From contig NC_090245.1 in the NCBI RefSeq assembly GCF_037325665.1, forward strand, positions 108,608,004 to 108,672,003: a stretch of 64,000 bases of DNA. Direction: 5' to 3'. The position numbers were made by a program, and so were the translations under genes. Positions 1 through 14,163 of the stretch are shown here, piece after piece. Each line of letters starts with the position of its first letter. Position 1 is the stretch's first letter. Below the pieces are notes generated by a model. That model was given only the letters and a program-made list of their open reading frames with translations, had not been told where the DNA came from and did no database searches. The DNA is from Littorina saxatilis (Eukaryota > Mollusca > Gastropoda > Littorinimorpha > Littorinidae).

Positions 1-83
1 GGGATGTGACCAAGTGGAGGGATGTGACCAAGTGGAGGGATGTGACCAAGGGGAGGGATGTAACCAAGTGGAGAGATGTGACG
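1..83. repeat. 18-bp minisatellite, cut by window edge
   Basis: About four and a half copies of an 18-bp unit (ggatgtgaccaagtggag) with a few substitutions. The array runs off the left edge, so its full size is unknown. Confidence 0.85.
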
Positions 84-1920
84 GTCTATCCCATGTGAAC
101 ACCTGGCCAGGTGAGATGGTGAGAAGGAGTGTGCCTGTAAGTAAAATGGCAGATTTGTTGAAAGCGACTTCTTTTTAAACGCATACTTCGAAGACATAAA
201 AACAAACAAACAAACAAGCAAGCAAACAAACACGAAAAGACGAGACACCACTTTAAGCGTATGGCTTTTTTATATTTATAAATGTATGTACATTTCATAT
301 GTAGACAGTAATAAGCTAAAGATTGTTTAAACCAGTCACGAGAAGACATGCCCCAAACGGCGTATAGTGCAGGTCGGTCAAAGCCTCCATGGCGAGGACC
401 CGGCGGAGTGGCGCTAAGACAGTGCCACGCGGGATTGTTCCAGGCAGTGCCAGGCGGGATTGTTCCAGGCAGTGCCCCGCAATTTGCTGACGGGGAATGA
501 AGCGCACGAGCTCAGTGGACTGGAGTGAGCAGGGAGAGGGCAGCCTCGAGGCGCCCCCGGTCACGACACTCCATTTCCTGTTTCAGGGGGGGCGGGGGCG
601 GGGGCGGGGGCGAGCAAGGGGGTCTTGGGGGTTAGATCAGGAAAGGAAGCTGGAGGGGACGCAATGAAGGGCCGGGCTTCACTTAGTTCTCTCAAACTCA
701 TTTTTCTGCGCTCCTAGCGTGGAGGCAAGTCTGGGCCGGCGGTTGGGTTAACGCCATATTTCTCCATCATCCAGCGTGGTACAGCAACATTCAGACACAA
801 ATACATTCAACAGCTACGTGGCAGTGGAATGTCTTTGATGCACACTAGAAGACTTTTATTACGCTGGCTTTCCCATGTCAAATACCAAAATCAAGCCAGG
901 TTTCCTCTTGGCACTAATGGACTAGGTGTAACTGAGACAGAAGCACATTTTCAGACCCCTACCTGTCTTTTTGGCACCTGCATACTGAAGCTCTAACCGA
1001 ACTGAAGACAATGATTAGCATCCACCTTAAATCCAAACCATCGGCAGAGCCTAGTCTCGTGAGATGCTTGATGCGCCCTGTGTCTGACTGTTAATGAGCT
1101 AACTCTAAACCACACTGCAATTATCAGCAAAAACTGAAAGGCATTCTCTGGGGCTCGATCGCTACATAATAACTGCTCTCTCCACACGATGTCGTGGACC
1201 CCGCCACGATCTCCTGCTGAAATCCATAGATTATATGACGGAACTGACATTTAAAGGGACACTATTGATCTGACCGTTTGGGGGGGGGGGGGGGAGTTTT
1301 GGCGAATGTGACTGCCACTGTACCTTAATCTTGACGCAGACGCTCTTTTTGCTCGAAAACGCTCCACAAGTATGATAATTATTTAAATCAACGTGAGTGA
1401 ATGCGCTTCGGGTCGCTGCTTCTCTCCGATGTTGGAAACAAAAAGTACGCTGGAAGCGCCGCCTTGCGGCAAGACGATTGGCACGCTCTATGACTCGCCG
1501 CCTGGTAACACAAATAATGCACACAAACAAGGGTTGAAACTCTGTGGAAGTGACCCAACTCGACCATTACACAGAGTGCTCTTTCCTTTTTCTATTCTAC
1601 GACATTTATTTAAGCTTTTGAAACACTTCCTTTTACAAGGGGAGGGAGTCATCCTGCGCCGTTGCAATTTCCGATGGTATCAGCTTGGAAGCGATTTGAG
1701 GGCTTTTTCTCATAGGTATTGTTCCTTTAACGTCCTCGGTGGCAGCAGTGGCCAATTGAGGACATGAGATGATGGGCCTCACGATCACACACGTATTCTT
1801 CTTCTTCTACGTACATGGGCTGAAACTCCCATGTTTCTGCACGAGTGAGTATTTACGTGTATGGCCGTTTTTACCCCCCCCCCTCATTTAGACAGCCATA
1901 CGCCGCATTCGGGGGAAGCA
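84..1920. other. Non-coding stretch, no gene seen
   Basis: No exon-like frame is recognisable. It contains an A/C-rich (AAAC)n-like patch near 205-232, a G-rich run near 576-612 and a poly-G run near 1278-1294. Open frames here are short and have no family resemblance. Confidence 0.5.
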
Positions 1921-1925
1921 TGGTC

Positions 1926-2100
1926 GGTATACGAATACGAATACGAATACGAATACTTTATTATCTCATACAGAGAAATTTCAGTGTGGTGCACATTAAA
2001 AGACAAAACAAATAATAAGACAAAGATAAAAATACCATACGAAGCATACTACACTCGCGCACGCATATGTACACTAACAGGAATAGTAACATGATTCCAA
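1926..2100 (-). mobile_element. 3' end of a non-LTR retroelement with hexamer tail
   Basis: Read on the minus strand, the sequence ends in AATAAAG followed by repeats of the hexamer TATTCG (plus strand 1929-1957). This A-rich end plus short microsatellite tail is the usual 3' end of a LINE or LINE-mobilised SINE. The 5' extent and the family are not clear. Confidence 0.5.
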
Positions 2101-2282
2101 ATAGGTAAATTGCCGTCAGCTTTAGCTAAAAGTTTACCGCTAAAAACTATCATTATCACAGGACTAGATATGTCATTGAACAATATTTATCACAGGACTA
2201 GTCATTCGAGGGTTATCACACTCAGCATAAGGGTGCACATCAAAGAATATAAAAAATATTCATCACAGAAATCAGTGCATAT

Positions 2283-2505
2283 GTATCTTCGTGTTTCTAT
2301 AAGCCATTGAACTCTGACATGGAATACAGGATCTTTTGCATGCGCAATTGGTCTTGTGCTTGCGTGTACACACGAAGGGGGAAATGCACAAGCAGGTCTG
2401 CACATAAGATCGGAACATTCTCCACCTTTAACCCCCCGGGATTCAAACCCACGACCTTCCGCTCAGGAGGCCAGCGTCTTATCCGCTAGGTGACTGCGTC
2501 CGTCT
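2283..2505 (-). mobile_element. tRNA-derived SINE
   Basis: On the minus strand a tRNA-like head starts near 2500, with an A-box-like region (TAGCGGATAAGACGCTGG) and a B-box-like region (GGTTTGAATCC). These are the pol III promoter elements of tRNA-derived SINEs. The following body contains a stretch (aagatcctgtattccatgtc) that reappears in the SINE at 38239-38472, which supports one shared family. It is not a functional tRNA, because no cloverleaf or acceptor stem closes around the boxes. Confidence 0.7.
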
Positions 2506-2884
2506 GTACATAAGTATAACGTCTGTACATAAGTATAAAGCCTACCTGAGGTATAACAGGAAGTTCATCGGCAACATGTGGTCTTTGATTCGTTCAAAGA
2601 ATGTTTTCAAGATTGACAGACTGGACAAAAACGTAAATAAATCATTGACTAAAAGCAAAATGTACATTAGAATTTAAAAACGAATAATGGTTCAAAAAAG
2701 CAGTTGGCGTACAATGGTTCAGTACCGTTGGTGTGTGTTGCACTGGGGGATGGGGATGGGGGAGAAGACTGGAAGGAAGGGGGGTCGTGGAGCTAATGAT
2801 GTCTGGGAGGCTGGTGAATCTGTAGAGATTAGTCCAGGTTAGATTGTGACCTGACAACCGATAAAGTATACAAGAGCGGATCAA

Positions 2885-4882
<1,998 letters not shown>

Positions 4883-5063
4883 TTTAATCAAGGACAGGTT
4901 GGACCACGATCAATCGCTCATTGCACAAATCAAGGACAGGTTGGACCACGATCAATCGCTCACTGCACAAATCAAGGACAGGTTGGACCACGATCAATCG
5001 CTCACTGCACAAATCAAGGACAGGTTGGACCACGATCAATCGCTCACTGCACAAATCAAGAAA
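4883..5063. repeat. 42-bp minisatellite
   Basis: Four tandem copies of a 42-bp unit containing aaggacaggttggaccacga. The period is a multiple of three, so frames stay open through it on the plus strand; that is not evidence of coding. Confidence 0.9.
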
Positions 5064-5952
5064 GGGACAAAGACCAAGAAAAAGATAGAAAAAAAGGACA
5101 AAGACTGCGCCGTTTGCAGTGGGTCCGAACAGACGACAGGTTCATGTTTGCCGCCTTTATGTTCCTCATCAAAGCCCATTGCAAAGCCAACTCCCCTCAG
5201 TGCTCCAAACCACGCCGCCAGTATCTGCCTCGTTCCGTGCCGCCATTGTGGGCAAACTGCAATTCCATTGGTCAACGGGTAGCAATCCCGCAGCAAACAG
5301 CCTGGTTTTGAGAATGAGATTTCTCAGGAGAGACGTTCTAATTGGACGCTTTTGTCGGAGGGTTGAATCACGCTGGCAGGTCAGGGGAGGCAATTTACAC
5401 ACGCCAAGGGACGCTATTCTTAATGAATACCAAGGGGGATAAATTGAACGAGAAAATGGTTCAGGTCGACTGTATTGAAGACAGTGACGTTTATTCTCAT
5501 ATGTATTCGTTTTGTAAAGTATGCTGGACATGTCGGCGTACTGTCCTTTGCATGCACAAGTGGAACATAGAATTCAGGTCACAGAAATTAAACACAAGCA
5601 AGGAACCTAATTGTATGACGACATCGAAATAGACAACTGCACTATTATCAAGATGACAGCACACAGCACGTATAACATAAATATACATCAGGATTTAATG
5701 AAGCGGTCAACAATGACCCTCGTGGACTACTCTACCGTCAGCACGGAATACGTCATTTGATCAAGTCATAATGACATCAGCGGGTCAACGGGTTGTCTGA
5801 TTGACTCTTGATTGCGCCTTCACCAGCTCAATGGGTCATTTAACCATCCATAATCTGGAATGGTCACAACATCTACATTTGAATTCTCCAGATGCCTGCT
5901 GCTCCTGCAGCTGCTCTCTCTCGCTCTCTTTCTGAGTCTCTATTTTTCATAA
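5064..5952. other. Non-coding stretch
   Basis: Open frames of 90-120 codons occur on both strands but resemble no family I know and have no convincing splice context. I see no supported feature. Confidence 0.4.
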
Positions 5953-5966
5953 GTGTGTGTGTGTGT

Positions 5967-6040
<74 letters not shown>
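5953..6040. repeat. (GT)n microsatellite
   Basis: About 88 bp of GT dinucleotide with a single GTAT interruption. Confidence 0.95.
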
Positions 6041-6042
<2 letters not shown>

Positions 6043-6225
6043 GGAAAATAACAAAATCCCATCGTCAAAAATGTGAAAGACAGTATAGTTTTTGAGCATG
6101 GTAAGTAGACTTGAATCCAGGGAAGCAGACTGGCTTGATTTGACCTAATTCATTAGCCATTCTCAAACACATAATTAATTACACAGAACGGAGGTGGTAC
6201 GAAAAGAAAGCATGAGTTATAAAAA

Positions 6226-6441
6226 CACAGCGGCACCAAACTGAAAGCAACACACCCAAAACAGAGCGGCACCAAACTGAAAGCAACACACCCAAAACAC
6301 AGCGGCACCAAACTGAAAGCAACACACCCAAAACACAGCGGCACCAAACTGAAAGCAACACACCCAAAACACAGCGGCACCAAACTGAAAGCAACACACC
6401 CAAAACACAGCGGCACCAAACTGAAAGCAACACACCCAAAA
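6226..6441. repeat. 36-bp minisatellite
   Basis: Six highly similar copies of a 36-bp unit containing cggcaccaaactgaaagcaa. The period is divisible by three, which explains the three overlapping open frames on the minus strand. Confidence 0.92.
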
Positions 6442-7274
6442 CAGAGGCACAGCAAGCGTGTTATGACGGCCATTGTCCTTAATTACATCTCGGGTGAAAA
6501 AATGTCAGTTGGAACCTTGAAAATCGAGGAAAGGAAATAATACCATTGGATGATGTCTCAACTCACTTATAATTATAGTCATCAATCTCACATATCATTA
6601 CCCCGTCCCCTCCATTTATGAAGAACCCCCCGCTCATACGAGAAAGAGTTACAAAGAAAACAAGTTGTGTGTTTGTGCAAAGCAAAGGATCGAGAAGTAA
6701 GCTACATGGAGTCTGACATCCAGTGGCTAAAAATAAAATCCATGGTTCAATTTGATTCGCACCGCTTCATCGCCTTATCCTGCAGTCCAAAAGGCCAGCG
6801 CTTTGCTTGAAGACTCGCTGAACCAGAAATGCCCGTCTGGCTGCCGTCTTTGGACAGTCCAAGAAAAGGGCATGCGATGAAGTTGAGTTGGGTTGGTGTG
6901 AGTTGGCTGGCTCGCACTCTGCGACGGCGAGGTGAATTTCAGCCGGTGAGTGACAGCCACATTAAGTATTGATGGTGTGTGGGGGGGATGAACGTCATTG
7001 CACAATAGTTCACAGCCCATATTGGTGACATCCCCCTCGGCTACTGTCGCCCCGTGTGGCTCCTGATATTGGACCAGTCATCAGAACGAAACACAATTTA
7101 TGAATAAGAGATGAGGATGAACAATTCATCAAAGAAGCAATGAATTTGCACACAAGCATGTTTGCATTTTGTAATCAAATGTCCCGATGATAAGACAGAA
7201 ACATCGTACGCTTTTTGTGAGGGGATCGCAAGCTATATCCAAACATAATATAGCAAGTTAAAGCCAGCCCTTGC
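6442..7274. other. Non-coding stretch
   Basis: No coding, RNA or transposon feature can be supported between the two minisatellites. Confidence 0.4.
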
Positions 7275-8280
7275 CCGCGTACACGATGATGTTCATCACC
7301 ACAGACAGCTGTCCAGGCTTTAGCTCTCAATAAGAGCACCCTTTGACATGGACACGATGATGTTCATCAGCACAGACAGCTGTCCAGGCTTTAACTCTCG
7401 GTAAGAGCACCCTTTGACATGGACACGATGATATTCATCACCACAGACAGCTGTCCTGGCTTTAACTCTCAAGAAGAGCACCCTTTGACATGGACACGAT
7501 GATGTTCATCACCACAGACAGCTGTCCTGGCTTTAACTCTCAGTAAGAGCACCCTTTGACATGGACACGATGATGTTCATCACCACAGACAGCTGTCCTG
7601 GCTTTAACTCTCGGTAAGAGCACCCTTTGACATGGACACGATGATGTTCATCACCACAGACAGCTGTCCTGGCTTTAACTCTCAATAAGAGCACCCTTTG
7701 ACATGGACACGATGATGTTCATCACCACAGACAGCTGTCCTGGCTTTAACTCTCAATAAGAGCACCCTTTGACACGGACACGATGATATTCATCACCACA
7801 GACAGCTGTCCTGGCTTTAACTCTCGGTAAGAGCACCCTTCGACATGGACACGATGATATTCATCACCACAGACAGCTGTCCTGGCTTTAATTCTCAGTA
7901 AGAGCACCCTTTGACACGGACACGATGATATTCATCACCACAGACAGCTGTCCTGGCTTTAATCTTCAAGAAGAGCACCCTTTGACATGGACACGATGAT
8001 GTTCATCACCACAGACAGCTGTCCTGGCTTTAATCTTCAAGAAGAGCACCCTTTCACATGGACACGATGATGTTCATCACCACAGACAGCTGTCCTGGCT
8101 TTAATTCTCAGTAAGAGCACCCTTTCACATGGACACGATGATGTTCATCACCACAGACAGCTGTCCTGGCTTTAACTCTCAATAAGAGCACCCTTTGACA
8201 TGGACACGATGATGTTCATCAGCACAGACAGCTGTCCTGGTTTTAACTCTCAATAAGAGCACCCTTTGACATGGACACGT
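7275..8280. repeat. 71-bp minisatellite, about 14 copies
   Basis: About 14 tandem copies of a 71-bp unit that includes cacgatgatgttcatcacca and agctgtcctggctttaa. Copies differ at a few positions (for example gatgatg against gatgatat). The period is not divisible by three, so it is not a protein repeat. Confidence 0.93.
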
Positions 8281-8410
8281 ACAACACGTGAATGATGTGA
8301 TTGCAGTCTGCGTATAGTATGCTGTTGTTTTTGCTGAAATAACTGAGCAGATTGATACAGGTTGTAATTGCCAAATTAAGACAACAACAAATCCCTCTTT
8401 GCACAGGAAA

Positions 8411-8668
8411 CCACGCTGTTGACTTTGGCATTGGTTCAAGTGGAAGGTTGCTCTTATCTGTTGACTTTGGCATTGGCTCAAGTGGAAGGTTGCTCTTATC
8501 TGTTGACTTTGGCATTGGCTCAAGTGGAAGGTTGCTCTTATCTGTTGACTTTGGCATTGGCTCAAGTGGAAGGTTGCTCTTATCTGTTGACTTTGGCATT
8601 GGTTCAAGTGGAAGGTTGCTCTTATCTGTTGACTTTGGCATTGGTTCAAGTGGAAGGTTGCTCTTATC
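8411..8668. repeat. 42-bp minisatellite
   Basis: Six copies of a 42-bp unit containing tgttgactttggcattggtt and gtggaaggttgctcttatc. Both strands stay open because the period is divisible by three. Confidence 0.92.
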
Positions 8669-8841
8669 ACATGTAAAAGCCTGCAGAAATCTGTGGTGAC
8701 AAGAATTGTCGTTTTCACGAGAAGGAAGGTATCTTTAAGTACCGTATAATTATGGTATCGATCCAAACCTTAGCACTAACGATTGTGGCCTTGGTAGATT
8801 TTCGGGCTTGTCTTGTCAAAAGGAACAGAGAAAAGAAAACG

Positions 8842-9658
8842 TATGTTGTTATGTGTTCAGTGTTACCATAGTTCTCCCGAGCATTAGTGTTGTTATGTGT
8901 TGAGTGTTACCATAGTTCTCCCGAGCATTATGTTATGTGTTGAGTGTTACCATAGTTCTCCCGAGCATTATGTTGTTATGTGTTGAGTGTTACCATAGTT
9001 CTCCCGAGCATTATGTTGTTATGTGTTGAGTGTTACCATAGTTCTCCTGAGCATTATGTTGTTATGTGTTGAGTGTTACCATAGTTCTCCCGAGCATTAT
9101 GTTGTTATGTGTTGAGTGTTACCATAGTTCTCCCGAGCATTATGTTGTTATGTGTTGAGTGTTACCATAGTTCTCCCGAGCATTATGTTGTTATGTGTTG
9201 AGTGTTACCATAGTTCTCCCGAGCATTATGTTGTTATGTGTTCAGTGTTACCATAGTTCTCCCGAGCATTATGTTGTTATGTGTTGAGTGTTACCATAGT
9301 TCTCCCGAGCATTATGTTGTTATGTGTTCAGTGTTACCATAGTTCTCCCGAGCATTATGTTGTTATGTGTTGAGTGTTACCATAGTTCTCCCGAGCATTA
9401 TGTTGTTATGTGTTGAGTGTTACCATAGTTCTCCCGAGCATTATGTTGTTATGTGTTGAGTGTTACCATAGTTCTCCCGAGCATTATGTTGTTATGTGTT
9501 GAGTGTTACCATAGTTCTCCCGAGCATTATGTTGTTATGTGTTGAGTGTTACCATAGTTCTCCCGAGCATTATGTTGTTATGTGTTGAGTGTTACCATAG
9601 TTCTCCCGAGCATTATGTTGTTATGTGTTCAGTGTTACCATAGTTCTCCCGAGCATTA
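8842..9658. repeat. 43-bp minisatellite, about 19 copies
   Basis: About 19 copies of a 43-bp unit containing gagtgttaccatagttctcc. Copies are near identical, with a G/C variant in tgttgagt against tgttcagt. This points to recent amplification or homogenisation. Confidence 0.94.
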
Positions 9659-9707
9659 GTGTGCTCAGCAAAGAATAGTCATCATCAGTGCAAGTGACTT
9701 CCAATTA

Positions 9708-9880
9708 CAGTGGAACCCCTCTTTAAGACCTACAACATCGGAGAAAAAACATGTCTTAAGAAGGAGGGAATCTTACAACGGGGGTACATTTTAAGAGGTT
9801 ATGAAAAGATAATCTGAAAAAATCTGATCTTAAAAGGGAGGGAGTCTTAACACGAGGGCCAAGAAATGGGGGGGGGAGGG
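9708..9880 (+). mobile_element. End of a pogo/Tc1-like DNA transposon or MITE
   Basis: The sequence starts TA then CAGTGGAACCCCTC. The same terminus appears in inverse orientation at 23612. A TA duplication next to a CAGTGGAACC-type end is characteristic of the pogo/Tigger branch of Tc1/mariner elements. Only one end is clear here and no transposase is visible. Confidence 0.5.
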
Positions 9881-10253
9881 GGGTGGAGGTCCAACTGCAC
9901 AGCACCAACACAGGATGCGTTTCACGCTGGACTGGCGGCCACTGATCCAAGGACGACAACTGGTGTTGGGTGTGGCATGGGACATCGCTTACCACGCAGT
10001 TGCACCCCTTCTCCTGTGACTTGGGCTCGAAGTGAAGTGTATCGCGTTTCGCATCATAAATAGTAACACGGCCATCGACAACTAACTACGCAGTAATGTA
10101 TTGACAGGGAGCAAGTGTTTATTGTGTGCACGTGCTTGTTTTTTCCTTTTTTTAATTTTTTAATTTTATTTTTTATAACAGAAGTATGCTACGCGGACTG
10201 TTGGTTTGTTTGCTGGCTTACACGTGTACGCGTGCGCCGCCAGCGTGTCAGTA

Positions 10254-10254
<1 letters not shown>
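9881..10254. other. Non-coding stretch
   Basis: T-rich patches near 10138-10180; no feature can be supported. Confidence 0.35.
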
Positions 10255-10295
<41 letters not shown>

Positions 10296-10338
10296 CGGTG
10301 TGTGAGTATGTGTGTGTGTGTGTGAACGGTGTGTGTGT

Positions 10339-10369
<31 letters not shown>

Positions 10370-10430
10370 AACGGTGTGTGTGTTCGTGCGTGTGTGTGTG
10401 TGTGTGATTGAGGGAGAGAGAGACAGAGAG
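10255..10430. repeat. Compound (GT)n tract
   Basis: GT dinucleotide blocks interrupted three times by gaacggtgtg, so the block itself is repeated. A short GA/CAGA tract follows. Confidence 0.9.
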
Positions 10431-10800
10431 ACAGAGACAGACAAACAGAGGATCAAAGAGGTGATGAGAGGGGGAGATCCAGGTCAGATGGAATGGTCGT
10501 GTTCGCTCGGCTAACCCTCGGAGCTTTTAGTGTGAAGATAACAGTGATCGGTGACTGTCACTGCATGTGTGATGATCCTGACGCTCCCTGTTACTTGTGT
10601 GTCCACATCGAGTGCTACAACCCGTAACTGTACAGTCTGTTCTCGGTCTGTCCTCTCTCGTGGTGCAGCAAACCTCACCCCTGCAGTCCGATTTCAATCT
10701 GCCCTCTCCGTATTAGTATAATAAACCTCACCAGAACCAAGTGCCATACCTATGTTCTCTAAGTTTATTTACACTCTGTGTACGCACTGGTTCAGTGGGT

Positions 10801-10996
10801 CATATCACTGTTCCGTGACCGTATGCAACTCACGTCAATGATACAATGTTCTGTTACTGCATGCAGCAAACTTCAAAGGTAAAGTACGAAGTGTCATATC
10901 ACTGTTCCGTGACCGTATGCAACTCACGTCAATGATACAATGTTCTGTTACTGCATGCAGCAAACTTCAAAGGTAAAGTACGAAGTGTCATATCTG
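10801..10996. repeat. 94-bp tandem duplication
   Basis: Two copies and a partial third copy of a 94-bp unit that begins catatcactgttccgtgacc. The copies are essentially identical, so the duplication is recent. Confidence 0.88.
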
Positions 10997-11077
10997 TATC
11001 CTGTCACTACTTCCATCTAACATCTATAACACAGTTTGTCACACTTGTTGTTTTGCCAAGTGCGGTCGACCACGTCT

Positions 11078-11327
11078 CTGTCCTTTTACTGTGCTTATCG
11101 ACTCTCGTCCTTTTACTGTGCTTATCGACTCTCGTCCTTTTACTGTGCTTATCGACTCTCGTCCTTTTACTGTGCTTATCGACTCTCGTCCTTTTACTGT
11201 GCTTATCGACTCTCGGCCTTTTACTGTGCTTATCGACTCTCGGCCTTTTACTGTGCTTATCGACTCTCGGCCTTTTACTGTGCTTATCGACTCTCGGCCT
11301 TTTACTGTGCTTATCGACTCTCGGCCT
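11078..11327. repeat. 27-bp minisatellite
   Basis: Nine copies of a 27-bp unit (ttttactgtgcttatcgact plus ctcgtcc/ctcggcc). The first half carries the gtcc variant and the second half the ggcc variant, which suggests two rounds of expansion. All six frames are open through it by arithmetic only. Confidence 0.93.
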
Positions 11328-12538
11328 TTCTTCAGTTTGTTATACTCTGTCCTGTCACTAAATGTGATGAACCCCAACGGTGTTTTAACTCCGAGAGCTC
11401 TGCCCGGAGGCCTTGTCAACAAATCTGCGGCACTTACACCGGAACCATCTTTGTGTCTAACTCTCCGTGAATATCGCAGCACAACATTCGATTTTCATCT
11501 AACTTTGAGCCTGGAGTATTTTAGGGATGGTGTGTGAAGGGGTTAGCTGAGACGTGTCTGGTGCCAGCAATCGACAGAAAGGTTTGAAGTTAGGGGCGAG
11601 GGCCCAAGAGGACCGCGGAATTATTGAGCGTAGTGTGTCATTAACGTTTCAGACAAGTAGACCAATACTCGTGACAAGATAACGTCTGAACACTTTAATG
11701 TGTGCTCTCTTGTACAAGCCTCGATCCTTTCGGTAAATGGCATTGGGGATGGTTGTCATGGCGGCTTCATGTCTGTGGCTACTGTTGTCTTGGTGTGTTT
11801 GGTCAACCGCTGTACTCGTATCGCGACATTAAAGTAGACAGGAATTAAACAAGCCCAGATTTAAAAACAAAACCACAACAATTAAAAAAAAAAAAAAAAA
11901 AACATGTTAATTTATTTCATCGCTATGAAGAAAGCTATTCTTAACGTTTGACAAATCTTTGTTGAATTTTCCTTTAAACTAGATTTAATTGCAGAAAGAT
12001 TAGGGAGTTTTTTTGAGTATGTTCTAAAGCCCAAAGAAAAACACTGCCATAAATATCTAAAGTCAATCAGTCACATTATCGGACTTGTCCGTACCTATCA
12101 CTCCTGAACACTACGAAATTCACGTATGATTATGCTTTAATGTCACACGCATTCCTTCTTTGTCACTACTAAAGCAAACGTGTGCAAGATTGTATGTTAC
12201 ACGCTTTGATGCCGAAATCAATTATTTTGATTATGCATTTATTTCTGAACATTTTTACCTTTACAGACATTCAGTCACTACCTTAAACACTTATGTTTTC
12301 AGTATTCATTTCAAGTGATCACGAACGTAGAAACATGGGTATCAAAGCGTTGTTACATTTTGTTGTGCATTCTGAATAGTGTGCCAACAGGCCTTGGTCA
12401 GTCAATCACGTTTTATCTGTGTACTAAGTGTCTGACGGTAAAAGAATAACACCAACCCCGTTCTCCTAAATATAACTGAAAGCCACATTTTCTTCTTCAT
12501 TCAATTTCTGTTTTCAAAAGCTTCGTCAACTTTCCACT
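11328..12538. other. Non-coding stretch
   Basis: AT-rich intergenic sequence with a poly-A run near 11884-11902. No exon or element end is visible up to the LTR retrotransposon. Confidence 0.45.
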
Positions 12539-12542
12539 TACA

Positions 12543-14143
12543 TGTGAGCTTGGGAACGACAGTTACGGTACACATGCACTTGTGTGCATCCGTGTGAACT
12601 CGTGGTACCTCTATGCTATCGGGGATCCATTAAGGTTTCCGAGACTGAGTTTCATTTCTATTGAATTGGTCTCGCGGAATAGCCGATTCTAAAATTTGCA
12701 TAGGTAAAACGATTGTTTTTTTTGGTACAAGCCTCTGGAGTAAATTTTGTGATTAATGTTTTTGTGAACAAGAAACAATTGACAGGTGGCTTTATTCCAT
12801 CTCCCTTTTTCCCTCCGCCGCGATGTAAAGTTGAATAGTTGAAGGTGACGTTAGGCACTAACTAAAGAAAGTGGGGCTGCCTGACACCCCTCGAGTTGAA
12901 TGGGTTAATCTTGTGACACCGGTGCACAGGATGTGAACGCTAAAACTGTGCTTTTGCTTGGAATCTTTGAGGGAAAAAGACGTGTATTTGGTGCGGCGTG
13001 TTTTTGATGCCGTTGTGACATGTTTGTCACGGCCGGAAATCTTTCCGGAATGTGAGGATTCTTTTGCTGGTAGGTTAAAACAATTTTCTTTCTGTAAATG
13101 GGTAGGCGGTGAAAAGAATAATATGCTGCTTGGGGGGAGGATATATTTGAATGTTCAAGTAGATTGTTTTGTGAGTTGGAATGGTTGGGAAGATTTTTGT
13201 GTGTGAATGCTTTAGAAGACCGTTGTTTGAGAGAACGGTATATGTATTGTAGGCATGTTATTTGGTAGGAATGATGTGTTTTGTTGTTTAACGAGTTAGC
13301 TTGTGGTAGTTGAAATTGTTGATTTGTTTACGTATGCTTACGGCGTGCATTCTGTGGTTTGCAGGATGTCGGAGCGTGCGACGGGGTTTCAGTAGACGGG
13401 GTTTATTTAGATCTGTTCTGGTTTAGTTAGGTCTTTCTTTCTAGAGGGGTTCTGTTTAGTTAGGTCTGTTCTGTTTTAGTTAGGTCTTTCTTTCTAGAGG
13501 GGTTCTTTTTAGCTAGGTCTGTTCTGGTTTAGTTAGGTCTTTCTTTCTAGAGGGGTTCTTTTTAGCTAGGTCTGTTCTGGTTTAGTTAGGTCTTTCTTTC
13601 TAGAGGGGTTCTTTTTAGTTAGGTCTGGGTTTAGTTAGGTCTTTTTCTTTTTTTAGTGGGTCGTAGATTTGTTTTTATAGACTAGGTTTTGTTAGTGAAG
13701 AGTAGTTAGATTTAGTGGAGAGATTTTGGTCAGATTTTGTTAGAGTTTTTGTAGATTTGTTTTTTTTTAAAGAATTGTTTTTTAGGTTGTTTTTTTAGAT
13801 TTCGTTTGTTTTAAATTAGAGTCTCATTGTGGGTTTTTTTTTGGATTAAAGTTGAGAGTAAGAATTTAGAGTAGAGTGTAGTTTGGGGAAAGGATTTGGT
13901 GTGTTTTAAAGGGTATCTTTAGGGAAAGAATGTAGTTTTAGAATGAAGAGTGAGGATATTGTTTGTTTTGAAGTTGTTTAGTCCTATACAGTGAAAGTTG
14001 TATTTGAAGATAAACCCCCGTTATCCCACATTTTCCCCATTTCATCGTATGGAATAAAAGAACCTGGGTAATATAACTTGTGTCGTCTGCTTTAGTGTTT
14101 GAGTTCAGTACGAAAGAGGAAAGTAGAAGGGCACACGGTTACA
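12543..14143 (+). repeat. 5' LTR
   Basis: A 1601-bp LTR. It contains a captured SINE-related segment (12725-12871) and a roughly 53-bp tandem repeat at 13388-13640 built from ttagttaggtctttctttct-type units. Copy number and spacing of this tandem repeat differ from the 3' LTR. The short open frames shared by the two LTRs have no recognisable product. Confidence 0.88.
12725..12871 (+). mobile_element. SINE-derived segment inside the 5' LTR
   Basis: The segment containing aacaagaaacaattgaca matches, with divergence, the minus strand of the interspersed repeat at 33332-33705. The same segment sits at the same place in the 3' LTR, so it was part of the LTR before this copy inserted. Confidence 0.7.
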
Positions 14144-14145
14144 TT

Positions 14146-14163
14146 TGGCGCTGCGGAGCAAGG
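14146..14163 (+). other. Candidate primer-binding site
   Basis: TGGCGCTGCGGAGCAAGG begins two bases after the LTR end. The leading TGG would pair with a tRNA CCA end. I cannot assign the tRNA. Confidence 0.5.

Noticed and set aside
7275-9658. Regular direct repeats that could suggest a CRISPR array
   Set aside because: Units are contiguous with no unique spacers, and the genome is eukaryotic. They are minisatellites.
12958-13206. 82-codon frame present in both LTRs (also 17634-17882) as a gene
   Set aside because: Its identity in both copies is explained by LTR identity. It has no recognisable domain.
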